From Pseudonocardia sp. (GTDB taxonomy: Bacteria > Actinomycetota > Actinomycetes > Mycobacteriales > Pseudonocardiaceae): 64,000 nucleotides of DNA. The notes under the pieces were generated by a model. The model was not told where the DNA came from. It saw nothing but the letters and a program-made list of their open reading frames with translations, and made no database searches. The translations under genes and the position numbers were made by a program. Location of the stretch: the NCBI RefSeq assembly GCF_029263155.1, contig NZ_JAJCYB010000120.1, positions 1-64,000 on the forward strand. The letters run 5' to 3'. The stretch's first letter is position 1. Each line of letters starts with the position of its first letter. Shown here one piece after another: positions 46,437-59,707 of this stretch.

Positions 46437-47318
46437 ATGACGGCGCACGGGCGGCGGGCGGCACCCGAGCCGCCTCCGGCGCTCGGGGTGCCGACCGTCG
46501 ACTCCCACACCCATCTGGACGCGTGCGGTTTCGACGACGCGGAGTCGGTGCGCGCGGCGATGGACCGGGCCGAGGCGGTCAACGTCGCGCGGGCCGTCAC
46601 GATCGCCGACGACCTCGACGGCGCCCGGTTCGCCGTGCGGGCCGCGCACTGGGACCCCCGCGTCGCCGCCGCGGTGGCGCTGCACCCCACGCGGACCGCC
46701 TCCGTCACCGACGACGAGCGCGCGGAGATCGAACGCCTCGCCACGGATCCGCGGGTGGTCGCCGTCGGCGAGACCGGGCTGGACTACCACTGGGAGTACT
46801 CCCCGCACGACGCCCAGCAACGCGAGTTCCGCTGGCACGTCGACCTCGCGAAGCGGCTGGGCAAGCCACTGATGATCCACGACCGGGACGCCCATGCCGA
46901 CGTGCTGCGCATCCTGCGCGAGGAGGGTGCGCCGGGGACGGTGGTCTTCCACTGCTTCTCCGGCGACGCGGCGATGGCGCGCGAGTGTCTCGACGCCGGC
47001 TACGTGCTCTCGTTCGCCGGGCCGGTCACCTTCACCAACGCCCGCGACCTGCACGAGGCCGCCCGGCTCGTGCCCGAGGACGCGTTCCTCGTGGAGACCG
47101 ACGCACCCTTCCTCACCCCGCACCCGCACCGCGGGCGGGCCAACGAGCCCTACTGCCTGCCCTGGACCGTGCGGGGCATCGCGATGTTGCGTGGCGTGTC
47201 CGCCGAACGCGTCGCAGACGCCGCTCGGCGTAACGCCGAGCGCGTCTTCAGGCTCGACGAGCTGCCGTCGATCGCGCCGGGCGACACGCCCGCCGAGGGC
47301 GGGGCACGTTCGGCGTAG
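46437..47318 (+). CDS. tatD: TatD-family metal-dependent hydrolase
   Basis: A 293-residue amidohydrolase-fold nuclease. Metal ligands: VDSHTHLDAC, VGETGLDYHW (Glu), IHDRDAH, VVFHCFSGD and VETDAPFLTPHP. Length is normal for TatD, a 3'-5' DNA exonuclease involved in DNA repair or turnover. The order metG-tatD-rpfB-ksgA-ispE matches mycobacteria. The start is ATG at 46437. Confidence 0.93.
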   Translation: MTAHGRRAAPEPPPALGVPTVDSHTHLDACGFDDAESVRAAMDRAEAVNVARAVTIADDLDGARFAVRAAHWDPRVAAAVALHPTRTASVTDDERAEIERLATDPRVVAVGETGLDYHWEYSPHDAQQREFRWHVDLAKRLGKPLMIHDRDAHADVLRILREEGAPGTVVFHCFSGDAAMARECLDAGYVLSFAGPVTFTNARDLHEAARLVPEDAFLVETDAPFLTPHPHRGRANEPYCLPWTVRGIAMLRGVSAERVADAARRNAERVFRLDELPSIAPGDTPAEGGARSA

Positions 47319-47429
47319 CGAACCCGCCGCTCGGCGCTCACGGTGTGTCGCAGCTCGGCAACTTCACTCACGTCCCGTTACGGTTCCGTGATCGCTGAAG
47401 CCGGGGTGGGGAACGCTCCCCAGCACAGC

Positions 47430-47485
47430 GGTCGCGGTGGCACGGGGCGCTCCCCCTGCTCCCCCGCCCTCGGGCCACCGCGACC
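47430..47485 (+). other. Highly structured leader of rpfB
   Basis: GGTCGCGGTGGC (47430-47441) pairs perfectly with GCCACCGCGACC (47474-47485), enclosing a 32-nt C/G-rich loop that can form a GGGGCGCTCCCC hairpin. Upstream is another GGGG/CCCC stem (47406-47421). Such structure upstream of an rpf gene is suggestive of RNA control, but I could not match the c-di-AMP riboswitch consensus (no CCCGACAGCTAACC-like element). Confidence 0.55.
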
Positions 47486-47490
47486 GGTGA

Positions 47491-49086
<1,596 letters not shown>

Positions 49087-49138
49087 GCAACCGCGACCCG
49101 GTGGGAACCGGTCCTGCCGGGGCGGGCAGGCTTCCCGG

Positions 49139-49987
49139 GTGACGGACGCACGCCTGCTCGGCCCCGCGGAGGTCCGCGCGCTCGCCGAGGAGCTGGGGAT
49201 CCGGCCCACGAAGAAGCTCGGGCAGAACTTCGTGCACGACCCGAACACCGTGCGCCGCATCGTCCGCGCGGCCGAACTCGCCGCCGACGACGTGGTCGTC
49301 GAGGTGGGTCCCGGACTCGGCTCGCTCACCCTCGCGCTACTGCCCGCCGTCGCCGCCGTACACGCCGTGGAGATCGACCCGGTCCTCGCCGCACGACTGC
49401 CCCACACCGTCGCCGACCGGGCCCCGTCCCTGGTCGGCCGGCTCACGGTGGTGACCGGCGACGCCCTGCGCGTGCGGGCCGCTGCGCTGCCCGGGGCGAC
49501 CGCGCTGGTCGCGAACCTGCCCTACAACGTCGGAGTGCCCGTGGTGCTGAACCTGCTCGCCGAGCTGCCGGGGTTGCGCCGTGGGCTGGTGATGGTGCAG
49601 GCCGAGGTGGCGGAGCGGCTCGCCGCCCCGCCCGGCAGCAGGGCCTATGGTGTGCCGAGTGCCAAGCTGGCCTGGTTCGCCGCGGCCCGGCGCGTCGGGC
49701 CGGTGCCGCGGGCGGTGTTCTGGCCGGTGCCCGGCGTCGACTCCGGGTTGCTGGCGTTCGACCGCCGCGACCCGCCGCCCGGCGACCGGGTCGCGGTCTT
49801 CGAGCTGGTCGACGCGGCTTTCGCACAGCGTCGCAAGTCCCTGCGCAGCGCCCTCGCCGGCTGGGCCGGCTCCCCGGCGGCGGCCGAGGCCGCACTGCGC
49901 GCCGCGGGCGTCGATCCGATGACCCGCGCGGAGCGGTTGGGCATCGAGGATTTTGCCCGCGTCGCCTCCGCCCGCCCCCGCACCTGA
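49139..49987 (+). CDS. ksgA: 16S rRNA dimethyladenosine transferase KsgA (RsmA)
   Basis: A 282-residue Rossmann-fold methyltransferase that dimethylates two adenosines of 16S rRNA helix 45. Motifs: [28 protein letters not shown] (SAM), and the catalytic NLPYN-type [12 protein letters not shown]; the C-terminal [13 protein letters not shown] loop is also present. The start GTG at 49139 is 6 nt after a CAGGCT element, which fits a leaderless start. It is downstream of rpfB as in M. tuberculosis (Rv1010). Confidence 0.93.
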   Translation: MTDARLLGPAEVRALAEELGIRPTKKLGQNFVHDPNTVRRIVRAAELAADDVVVEVGPGLGSLTLALLPAVAAVHAVEIDPVLAARLPHTVADRAPSLVGRLTVVTGDALRVRAAALPGATALVANLPYNVGVPVVLNLLAELPGLRRGLVMVQAEVAERLAAPPGSRAYGVPSAKLAWFAAARRVGPVPRAVFWPVPGVDSGLLAFDRRDPPPGDRVAVFELVDAAFAQRRKSLRSALAGWAGSPAAAEAALRAAGVDPMTRAERLGIEDFARVASARPRT

Positions 49988-50049
49988 GCATGCCCCCGAG
50001 ATCGTCGGTTCGGGCCCACGGCACACGCGGTGGACAGTATTCTTCGTCC

Positions 50050-50589
50050 ATGACGTCGATGGACGAGCTGGACGCCCGGGTCACGGCACTGGAGGGCGAG
50101 GTCCGCGCCATCCGGCAGGACGCTGCGGCCGCCCGCGTGCTGGCCGGTGGCGCCGACCGCGATGTCTCGGCCATGGAGGCCACCCTGCGGGAACACACCG
50201 CCAAGCTCGACAGCCACACCGCGACGCTCGACAGCCACACCGCGACGCTCGACAGCCACACGGCGACGCTCGACAGCCACACCGCCATGCTCCGTGAGCA
50301 CACCGCAATGCTCCGCGACCACACCACCACGCTCGACAGCCACACCGCCACGCTCCGTGAGCACACCGCAATGCTCCGCGACCACACCGCCACGCTCGAC
50401 ACGCACACCGCCAAGCTCGACGTGCACAAGTCGTTGCTGGAGTCGCTGCGCGAGACCCAGGTGGAGCAGGGGCATCGGATGGATTCGATGGAGTCGGAGA
50501 TGCGGCGCGGGTTCTCCATGCTCGCCGTCGGCCAGGCCGAGATCCTGTCGCTGCTCAACCGCCCCAACGACGCCGAACCCCCGGGCTGA
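50050..50589 (+). CDS. Repeat-rich coiled-coil protein, unknown function
   Basis: A 179-residue protein not recognised as any named family. It opens with a short heptad segment (ELDARVTALEGEVRAIRQ), then has 12 consecutive 7-residue repeats of the type (K/T/M)LDSHTA or LREHTAM, residues about 45-129. The repeats put Leu at a and His at d in every heptad: His49, 56, 63 and so on to His126. A further coiled-coil segment ends the protein (SLLESLRETQVEQGHRMDSM). The DNA carries a 21-bp minisatellite. Start ATG at 50050 is 6 nt from a TATTCT box. The function is unknown. Confidence 0.75.
   Translation: MTSMDELDARVTALEGEVRAIRQDAAAARVLAGGADRDVSAMEATLREHTAKLDSHTATLDSHTATLDSHTATLDSHTAMLREHTAMLRDHTTTLDSHTATLREHTAMLRDHTATLDTHTAKLDVHKSLLESLRETQVEQGHRMDSMESEMRRGFSMLAVGQAEILSLLNRPNDAEPPG
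50182..50433 (+). repeat. 21-bp minisatellite encoding His-containing heptads
   Basis: Twelve 21-bp units start at 50182, 50203, 50224, 50245, 50266, 50287, 50308, 50329, 50350, 50371, 50392 and 50413. The units at 50224, 50245 and 50266 are nearly identical. A 63-bp higher-order repeat is visible at 50287-50349 and 50350-50412. The unit encodes about 7 residues, so copy number change keeps the frame. Confidence 0.95.
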
Positions 50590-50625
50590 CGGGGCACCGG
50601 GGGCACACGCACGTAGGGTTGAGCG

Positions 50626-51587
50626 GTGCTGTCCGCCGCCCCGCCCCCGGTCACCGTCCGGGTACCCGCCAAGATCAACCTGCATCTGGCCGTGGGGCCG
50701 CAGCGTGTCGACGGCTTCCACGACCTCGTCACGGTCTTCCACGCGGTGAGCCTGTTCGACGAGGTGACGGTCGCGGCCGGCGAGGAACCGGGGATCGAGG
50801 TGTTCGGGGAGGGCGTCACCGAGGTCCCCGCGGACGAGACGAACCTCGCCTGGCGCGCGGTGCAGCGCCTCGCCGAGCACGCCGCGCGCGACCCCGACGT
50901 CCGGCTGATGCTGCGCAAGGGGATCCCCGTCGCGGGCGGCATGGCGGGCGGCAGCGCCGACGCCGCGGCCGCGTTGGTGGGGCTCTCCGCACTGTGGAAG
51001 CTGGACCTCACCCGCGACGAGCTGGCCCCGCTGGCCGCCGACCTGGGCAGCGACGTCACGTTCGCGCTCTACGGCGGCACGGCGCTCGGCACCGGCCGGG
51101 GTGAGCAGATCATCCCGATACTGTCGCGGCACCCCCAGCACTGGGTGATCGCGCTGCATCGCGGCGGGCTGTCCACCCCGAAGGTGTTCGCCGAGCTGGA
51201 CCGCCTGCGGGGCGACGCCGAGCCCGCGGCGCGCCCGGTCGAACCGGTCCTGGAGGCCGTCTCCGGCGGCGACCCCCGCCAGCTCGCGCTGTCGCTGGGC
51301 AACGACCTGCAGGCCGCGGCTGTCAGCATGGCCCCCGACCTGCGGCGCACCCTGCGGGCCGGGGTGGACGCAGGCGCGCTGGCCGGCATCGTCTCCGGGT
51401 CCGGGCCCACCTGCGCGTTCCTGTGCACCAGCGGGGACGCGGCGATCGAGGTGGCCACCGAGCTGGCCGGGCTGGGCGTGTGCCGCACGGTGCGGGTGGC
51501 ACACGGCCCGGTGCCGGGAGCCCGGGTCGTCGAGCACCAGGAACCGCCCGGCGCACCGCCCACGAGCTGGCCCCCGGTGCGTGCCTG

Positions 51588-51588
<1 letters not shown>
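50626..51588 (+). CDS. ispE: 4-diphosphocytidyl-2-C-methyl-D-erythritol kinase IspE
   Basis: A 320-residue GHMP kinase of the non-mevalonate isoprenoid pathway. Motifs: [15 protein letters not shown] at the N-terminus and the ATP-binding [17 protein letters not shown]. The C-terminal GSGPTCAF is the third GHMP motif. It phosphorylates CDP-methylerythritol. Start GTG at 50626 is 6 nt after TAGGGT, so it is probably leaderless. The stop overlaps the ABC-F start (TGATG). Confidence 0.94.
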
Positions 51589-53384
<1,796 letters not shown>

Positions 53385-53385
53385 A

Positions 53386-53400
53386 GCCCGACCGACGGGC
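53386..53400. terminator. Small hairpin between ABC-F and exporter permease
   Basis: GCCCG-accga-CGGGC (53386-53400) directly follows the ABC-F stop and precedes the permease stop on the other strand. The stem is only 5 bp, so this is a weak terminator candidate. Confidence 0.35.
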
Positions 53401-53409
53401 GGGGGTGGG

Positions 53410-54170
53410 TCAGGCGTTCTCGCGTTGGAAGACGCGCACACCCCAGAACAGGGCGCCGGCCGCCAGGACCACGGCCACCGCGATGCCGACGACCGCGGTG
53501 GTGGTGAACAGGTCGCCCTGGAAGACCGCCCGCGCCGCGTCCACGACGTAGACGAACGGGTTGGCCCGCGAGAGCGCGAACAGCCACGGCGGGGCGACGG
53601 TCATCGGCAGCAGGATGCCCGAGAGCAGCAGGATCGGTAGGAAGACCGCCTGCACGATCGGCAGGAAGGCCTCCTCGCTCTTGACCTGCATCGCCAGCGC
53701 GTAGGACCCGCACGCCGCCGCGAACCCGAGCACGGCGACCAGGGCCAGCCCCACCAGCACGCCGGAGATCGGGGCCCGCAGGCCGAACGGGATCGCCAGC
53801 ACCGTCAGCAGGACGCCCTGCGTGAGCAGCACCGCGGTTTCCTTGAGCGCGCGGCCCAGCAGCAGCGCGGTGCGGCTCACCGGCGTGACCTGCATCCGCT
53901 CGACCACGCCGGCCTTGAACTCGGTGAGGATGGCGAAGCCGACGAACAGCCCGCCGAACAGGCCGAGCTGGATGAGCAGCGCCGGAACCAGGACCTGCCA
54001 GGCGTCACCGGGCGGGAAGCCCGGGGTGTTCTGCACGATCGGGATCAGCAGCGGCCCGAACAGCGCCAGGTACAGGAACGGCTGCACGATCCCGATGACC
54101 ACCCAGAACGGGTTGCGCAGCGACTGCTTCATCGACCGCTGGAAGATCAGCCAGGTCTCGGTGAGGACGG

Positions 54171-54174
<4 letters not shown>
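53410..54174 (-). CDS. ABC-2 type exporter permease (DrrB-like)
   Basis: A 254-residue membrane protein with about six helices. It opens with LIFQRSMKQSLRNPFWV, the usual start of ABC-2 permeases, and has GVVERMQVTPVSRTALLLGR and an SGILLPMTVAPPWLFALSRANPFVYVVDAARA stretch near the end (abbreviated). It probably exports a drug or lipid with the ATPase encoded just upstream. GTG at 54174 overlaps the ATPase stop (GTGA). Confidence 0.88.
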
Positions 54175-55163
<989 letters not shown>

Positions 55164-55183
55164 CCTGGACCCGGCCGTCCCAG

Positions 55184-55201
55184 CTAGTCAAGCTTGATTA
55201 G
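55184..55201. promoter_or_regulatory. PadR-type operator upstream of the exporter genes
   Basis: CTAGTCAAGCTTGATTAG is an 18-bp palindrome with one mismatched pair and a perfect 10-bp core (TCAAGCTTGA). It overlaps the last codons of the PadR gene and lies 20 bp before the ATPase start. It fits a PadR repressor controlling drug efflux genes located directly downstream. Confidence 0.65.
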
Positions 55202-55766
55202 TTACGTCGTCGGCGAACGCGTACTCACCGTCGCGGACCCGCCCGGCGACGTCGAGCGCCCAGTCGATCTCGGCGCGGATCTGCGCGGCGTAGAGGCGCA
55301 TCAGGGCCGTCACCTGTGGTGGGGTCCCGTCGTCGGGCTGCGGCGGGGCCTCCTGCGGGGGCTCCACCTGCACCAGCCGGGCCCACAGGGCACGGACGCG
55401 GTGGTGGAACAGGTCCACGACCTCGGGGCGCCGTAGCAGATGCAGGAACGCGAAGGCGGCGTTGAGCGACTCGGGATCGCGCACCGCGTCCGTGATCGTC
55501 GAGCGGACCAGGTGCAGCAGCTCGGTCTCGCCGTCCGGGGTCAGGGTGTAGACGGTGCGCTCCGGCCCGCCGTCGCCCGCCTCCGTCGCCACCGGCTCCA
55601 GGAGGCCGTGCTTGGTCAGCGTCCGCAGGGCCTGGTAGATCGAGCCCGGCGCGACCTTGGCCCAGTCGTCGGCCCGCCAGCTCAGCAGCTCGCGGCGAAC
55701 CTGGTACCCGTGGGCCTGACCGGCCTGGTGCACCACCCCGAGCACCAGCATGCGGATCGCCGACAC
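55188..55766 (-). CDS. PadR-family transcriptional regulator
   Basis: A 192-residue regulator. The winged-helix domain spans residues 5-90 or so with GYQVRRELLSW, PGSIYQALRTLTKHGLLEP and the PERTVYTLTPDGE wing; the C-terminal helices are for dimerization. PadR proteins repress efflux genes and release them when they bind the drug. GTG at 55766 (VSAIRMLVLGVV) gives the standard family start. The exporter ATPase and permease genes follow. Confidence 0.9.
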   Translation of the reverse strand: MSAIRMLVLGVVHQAGQAHGYQVRRELLSWRADDWAKVAPGSIYQALRTLTKHGLLEPVATEAGDGGPERTVYTLTPDGETELLHLVRSTITDAVRDPESLNAAFAFLHLLRRPEVVDLFHHRVRALWARLVQVEPPQEAPPQPDDGTPPQVTALMRLYAAQIRAEIDWALDVAGRVRDGEYAFADDVTNQA

Positions 55767-55770
55767 CGCG

Positions 55771-57126
55771 CTAGGGCGCGAGGTCGGCGAGCAGCAGCGC
55801 CTCGGCGAGCACGCCACGCCCGAACATGCCCAGGTCGAGGCTCTCGTCGATGCCGTGCCACCGGCTGGCCGGGTCGCCGACGCCGGTGACCAGAACCGCG
55901 GCGCCCGGGAAGGTGCGCGCGAACTCCGCGATGAACGGGATCGACCCGCCGATCCCGGTCTCGACGGCGTCGTTGCCGTACGCGTGGGCGAAGCTGCGGC
56001 GGGCGGCGTCGTAGGCGGCGCCGGTGGCCTCGATGCTGAACGGCTCGGCTGCGCCGTGGTGGGGGTGGATGTCGACGTGCGCCCCCCACGGCACGTGGGC
56101 GCGCAGGTGCTCGGTGAGCGCGTCGCGGGCCTTGCCGGCGTCGTCTCCCGGGGCCAGGCGCAGGCTGACCGCGGCGCGGGCGCGGGGCAGCAGCACGTTG
56201 GACGACTCGTCCACGCGCGGCGCGTCGATGCCCAACACCGCGGCGGCGGGCTTGTTCCAGGAGCGCTCGGGGATCGTGCCGCAGCCGATCAGCTCGACGC
56301 CGTCGAGCAGGCCGACGTCGGAGCGGAACGTGGCCTCGTCGAACTCGGGGGCCCCGGACGTGCCGTGCACCAGCCCCGGCACGGCGACCTCGCCGTGCTC
56401 GTCGTGCAGGCTCCCCAGCGTGCGGCACAGCGCGGTGAGCGCGTCGCCGACCGGGCCGCCGTACACCCCCGAGTGCACCGGCCGCTCCAGCATCGACACC
56501 TCGATGATCACATCGACCAGGCCGCGCAGGCTCGTGGTGAGCGCGGGGACGTCGACGGCGGGGTTGGCGGCGTCGGCGATGACGATGACGTCGCAGGCCA
56601 GCGCGGCGTGGTGCTCGCGCAGCAGGGCGGGCAGCGTCGGCGAGCCGGACTCCTCCTCGCCCTCCACGAACAGCGTGACCCCCACCGGCGGCCGGCCGTC
56701 GTAGGCGCGGAGCACCGCGAGGTGGGTCATCACGCCGGCCTTGTCGTCGGCGGCGCCGCGGCCGTAGAGCCGTCCGGCGCGCTCGGTCGGCTCGAACGGC
56801 GGGCTGGTCCACTCGGCGTCGCCGCCGGTGGGCTGGACGTCGTGGTGGGCGTAGAGCAGGACGGTGGGAGCACCGTCCGGGGCCGGCCAGTGGGCGAGGA
56901 CGGCGGGGGCGCCGCCGTCGGCCGCGACGACGCCCACCTCCACGGCCCCGGCCGCGCGGGCCAGCTCGGCCACGGCCTCGGCGCTGTGGCGGGTGTCGTC
57001 GGCGTGCGCGGGATCAGCCCAGACGCTCGGGATCCGCACCAGCCGTTCCAGGTCCGCGCGGGCGCCGGGGAGGGCGGCCTCCACGGCGGCGGTGACGGGG
57101 GACGGGGGCAGCGCGGCGTGGGACAC
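55771..57126 (-). CDS. M20-family dipeptidase
   Basis: A 451-residue dizinc peptidase of the M20 family. Metal ligands: YAHHDVQP, GRGAADDKAG (Asp), FVEGEEESGSP (Glu-Glu), and a C-terminal HGIDESLDLG (His). The bacterial exopeptidase dimerization domain lies at about residues 205-320. It would cleave dipeptides or N-acyl amino acids in the cytoplasm. Start GTG at 57126. It lies 4 bp upstream of the PadR gene and could be cotranscribed with it. Confidence 0.9.
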   Translation of the reverse strand: MSHAALPPSPVTAAVEAALPGARADLERLVRIPSVWADPAHADDTRHSAEAVAELARAAGAVEVGVVAADGGAPAVLAHWPAPDGAPTVLLYAHHDVQPTGGDAEWTSPPFEPTERAGRLYGRGAADDKAGVMTHLAVLRAYDGRPPVGVTLFVEGEEESGSPTLPALLREHHAALACDVIVIADAANPAVDVPALTTSLRGLVDVIIEVSMLERPVHSGVYGGPVGDALTALCRTLGSLHDEHGEVAVPGLVHGTSGAPEFDEATFRSDVGLLDGVELIGCGTIPERSWNKPAAAVLGIDAPRVDESSNVLLPRARAAVSLRLAPGDDAGKARDALTEHLRAHVPWGAHVDIHPHHGAAEPFSIEATGAAYDAARRSFAHAYGNDAVETGIGGSIPFIAEFARTFPGAAVLVTGVGDPASRWHGIDESLDLGMFGRGVLAEALLLADLAP

Positions 57127-57258
57127 GCGCCGATGGTAGTGGCCCCGGACCGGCCCGCTGCCCGCACTCGGCGGCGGGGCGTGCGGGTCCGGCCGAGCGG
57201 TGGTGCACCGTGGAGTTACGGATCACCGACGGCGCGCGGAGCACGTAGGCTCGCGCCC

Positions 57259-58929
57259 ATGTCCCGGTTCCTGGCGATGTTGCTGGACTCCGCCGCGCAC
57301 TCGTCGCGGGGGATGACCACCGGGGAGCCGAAGGCTCCCGTGCGACGCACCTGGCCGCAGGTGCACGCGTCCGCGCTCCGGATGGCCCGCTCGCTGCGGC
57401 CCGAGCTGGGCGCCGGATCGTCGGTGGGTGTGCTGGCCGGGGAGCCGGCGTCGATCGCGCCCGCCGCCCAGGCCGTGTGGCTGTGCGGGGGCAGCGTGAC
57501 GATGCTGCACCAGCCGACCGCGCGCACCGACCTGGCCGCCTGGGCCGAGGACACCGTGTCCGTACTGGGCATGATCGGCGCGAAGCTGGTGCTGCTGGGC
57601 GCCCCGTTCGACGCGCTCGCACCGGTGCTGACCGAGCGCGGCATCGCGTTCCGCACCATCGACTCCCTGGACGGCGACCCCCTGGACGGCGACCCCCCCG
57701 ACGGCGACGAGCGAGCGGGCGCCGCCCCCGACGCCGACGTCGCGGGTGAGGACGACACGGCCCTGCTGCAGCTGACCAGCGGCTCGACCGCCGAGCCCAA
57801 GGCCGTGCGCATCACCCACCGCAACCTGCACGCCAACATCGCGGGCATGGTCACGGCGTCGGAGCTGGACGTGCAGCGCGACGTGATGGTGTCGTGGCTG
57901 CCGCTGTTCCACGACATGGGAATGGTCGGCTTCCTGACGGTGCCGATGGCCACCGGGCTGGAGCTCGTGACCGTCACGCCCGTGGACTTCCTCACCCGCC
58001 CGCTGCTGTGGGCGGAGCTGATCTCGGGGTACGGCGGCACCGTGACGGCCGCTCCGAACTTCGCCTACGCCGTGCTCGGCCGCCAGCTCGCGCGCGCCGA
58101 GGGCCCGCTGGACCTGTCGACGCTGCGGATCGCGCTCAACGGCGCCGAGCCGATCGATCCCGACGCGGTGGACGCCTTCACCGCCGCCGGCGCCCGGTTC
58201 GGGCTGCGACCCGAGTCGGTGCTCGCGGCGTACGGGATGGCCGAGACGGCGCTCGGGGTGTCGTTCGCGCCGGTCGGGACCGGGCTGCAGGTCGACGAGA
58301 TCGACCCGGACGCGCTGGAGTCCCACCGGCGCGCCGAGCCGGGCACGGGACGCCGGTTCCCCCGCCTGGGCCCGCCGCTGCCCGGGATCGAGGTGCGGGT
58401 GGTCGGCGACGCCGGCGCGGTGCTCGGCGAGCGCGAGGTCGGGGTGCTGCAGCTGCGCGGGGAGTCGGTGACGCCCGGCTATCTCACCGTCGACGGGCCG
58501 GTCGCCACCCAGGACGCCGACGGCTGGCTCGACACCGGCGACGAGGGCTACGTCGTCGGCGGCGAGGTCGTGGTGTGCGGGCGCCGCAAGGACGTCATCA
58601 TCATGGGTGGCCGCAACATCTACCCCACCGACATCGAGCGTGCCGCCGCCCACGCCGGAGACGTCCGCGCCGGCAACGTCGTGGCGGTCCGCAAGCTCGC
58701 GGGCGACGGGGCGCACCGCGAGTCGTTCCTGGTGGCCGTCGAGTCCCGCAAGGCCGGTGACCCGGCGGCGGAGTCCCTGATCCGCAAGGACGTCACCAGG
58801 CGGGTGGTGTCCGCGGTGGGGGTACGGCCCGCGGAGGTCGTCGTACTGGGTCCGGGCAGCCTGCCGAAGACCCCCTCGGGCAAGCTGCGCCGCGCGGCGA
58901 CCGGCGAGTTGCTGCGGGCGCGCGTCTGA
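57259..58929 (+). CDS. Pks16-like fatty acyl-AMP ligase
   Basis: A 556-residue ANL-superfamily ligase similar to Pks16 (Rv1013), located after ispE as in M. tuberculosis. Motifs: LTSGSTAEPKAVRITH, YGMAETALG, RRKDVIIMGGRNIYPTDIE and PKTPSGKLRRA. The alanine-rich start and poor conservation of the usual FadD insertion suggest an acyl-AMP rather than an acyl-CoA ligase; not certain. A 15-bp tandem repeat encodes Leu-Asp-Gly-Asp-Pro units at about residues 137-151. ATG at 57259 is 7 nt after TAGGCT. Confidence 0.82.
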   Translation: MSRFLAMLLDSAAHSSRGMTTGEPKAPVRRTWPQVHASALRMARSLRPELGAGSSVGVLAGEPASIAPAAQAVWLCGGSVTMLHQPTARTDLAAWAEDTVSVLGMIGAKLVLLGAPFDALAPVLTERGIAFRTIDSLDGDPLDGDPPDGDERAGAAPDADVAGEDDTALLQLTSGSTAEPKAVRITHRNLHANIAGMVTASELDVQRDVMVSWLPLFHDMGMVGFLTVPMATGLELVTVTPVDFLTRPLLWAELISGYGGTVTAAPNFAYAVLGRQLARAEGPLDLSTLRIALNGAEPIDPDAVDAFTAAGARFGLRPESVLAAYGMAETALGVSFAPVGTGLQVDEIDPDALESHRRAEPGTGRRFPRLGPPLPGIEVRVVGDAGAVLGEREVGVLQLRGESVTPGYLTVDGPVATQDADGWLDTGDEGYVVGGEVVVCGRRKDVIIMGGRNIYPTDIERAAAHAGDVRAGNVVAVRKLAGDGAHRESFLVAVESRKAGDPAAESLIRKDVTRRVVSAVGVRPAEVVVLGPGSLPKTPSGKLRRAATGELLRARV

Positions 58930-58950
58930 GCGGCCCGGCCGCGGCATCGG

Positions 58951-59103
58951 GTGGCGCGCAGCGGGCAGACCGGGTACCCGTTCCGGCAGATCCTCGTCGC
59001 GGCCGCGCTGCAGGGAGCGATCTTCGCCGTGGTCAAGACCGCCATCGACCGCGGCGGTGCACGGGCGTTCGAACGGTGGACCGGGGAGTGGCCGGGCGAC
59101 TGA
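58951..59103 (+). CDS. DUF4235-like C-terminal fragment (possible remnant)
   Basis: A 50-residue open frame starting with GTG at 58951. It matches only the C-terminal half of DUF4235 proteins (FRQILVAAALQGAIFAVVKT, then a WTGEWPGD end); the usual N-terminal membrane part is missing. It is in the same frame as the preceding ligase, 21 bp after its stop. It could be a short protein or a remnant; there is no sign of a ribosome-binding site. Confidence 0.6.
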   Translation: MARSGQTGYPFRQILVAAALQGAIFAVVKTAIDRGGARAFERWTGEWPGD

Positions 59104-59120
59104 ACCGGCGCGCGGAGGGG

Positions 59121-59705
59121 TCAGCCCGAGAGGGCGTGGAACCGGTTCTGCGCCGGCTCCAGCCCGTCGGCCAGCAGGGCCTCGACGGCGTCGGCGGCGA
59201 GGTCGACGGCGAGGTCGAGCTCCTTCACCTCCGCCGCGGCGAAGCGCCGCAGCACGTAGTCGGCGGGGTCCTGGCGGCCGGGTGGGCGGCCGATGCCGAA
59301 TCGCACGCGCAGGTAGTCGCGCGTGCCGAGCGACGTCGAGATCGACCGCAACCCGTTGTGCCCGCCCTCGCCGCCGCCACGCTTGAGGCGGACGACCCCG
59401 AAGCCGAGGTCGAGTTCGTCGTGGACGACCACGATGTCCTCGACCGGCACGGAGAAGTACTTCGCCAGGTTCGCGACCGGACCGCCGGACACGTTCATGT
59501 ACGTGCGCGGCTTGGCCAGCACGACCCGGCGACCGGCGAGCCGACCCTCCAGCACCTCGGCGTTCGCGCGGTGCTTGGAGAACCGGCCGCCGCCGGCCCG
59601 CGCCGCCAGATGGTCGACGACGCGGAAGCCGACGTTGTGCCGGGTCGCCGCGTAGTCGGGCCCGGGGTTGCCGAGCCCGACGACCAGTGCAGGACCCGGC
59701 ACCAT
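59121..59705 (-). CDS. pth: Peptidyl-tRNA hydrolase
   Basis: A 194-residue hydrolase that frees tRNA from peptidyl-tRNA. Motifs: [25 protein letters not shown] with the catalytic His, [24 protein letters not shown], and [13 protein letters not shown]. Its start at 59705 is 2 bp from the rplY stop, so both are cotranscribed. The gene order glmU-prs-rplY-pth matches mycobacteria. Confidence 0.95.
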   Translation of the reverse strand: MVPGPALVVGLGNPGPDYAATRHNVGFRVVDHLAARAGGGRFSKHRANAEVLEGRLAGRRVVLAKPRTYMNVSGGPVANLAKYFSVPVEDIVVVHDELDLGFGVVRLKRGGGEGGHNGLRSISTSLGTRDYLRVRFGIGRPPGRQDPADYVLRRFAAAEVKELDLAVDLAADAVEALLADGLEPAQNRFHALSG

Positions 59706-59707
59706 GA

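Noticed and set aside
50182-50433. CRISPR array
   Set aside because: The repeats are 21 bp with no spacers, are in frame with a gene, and encode heptads. No cas genes are nearby.
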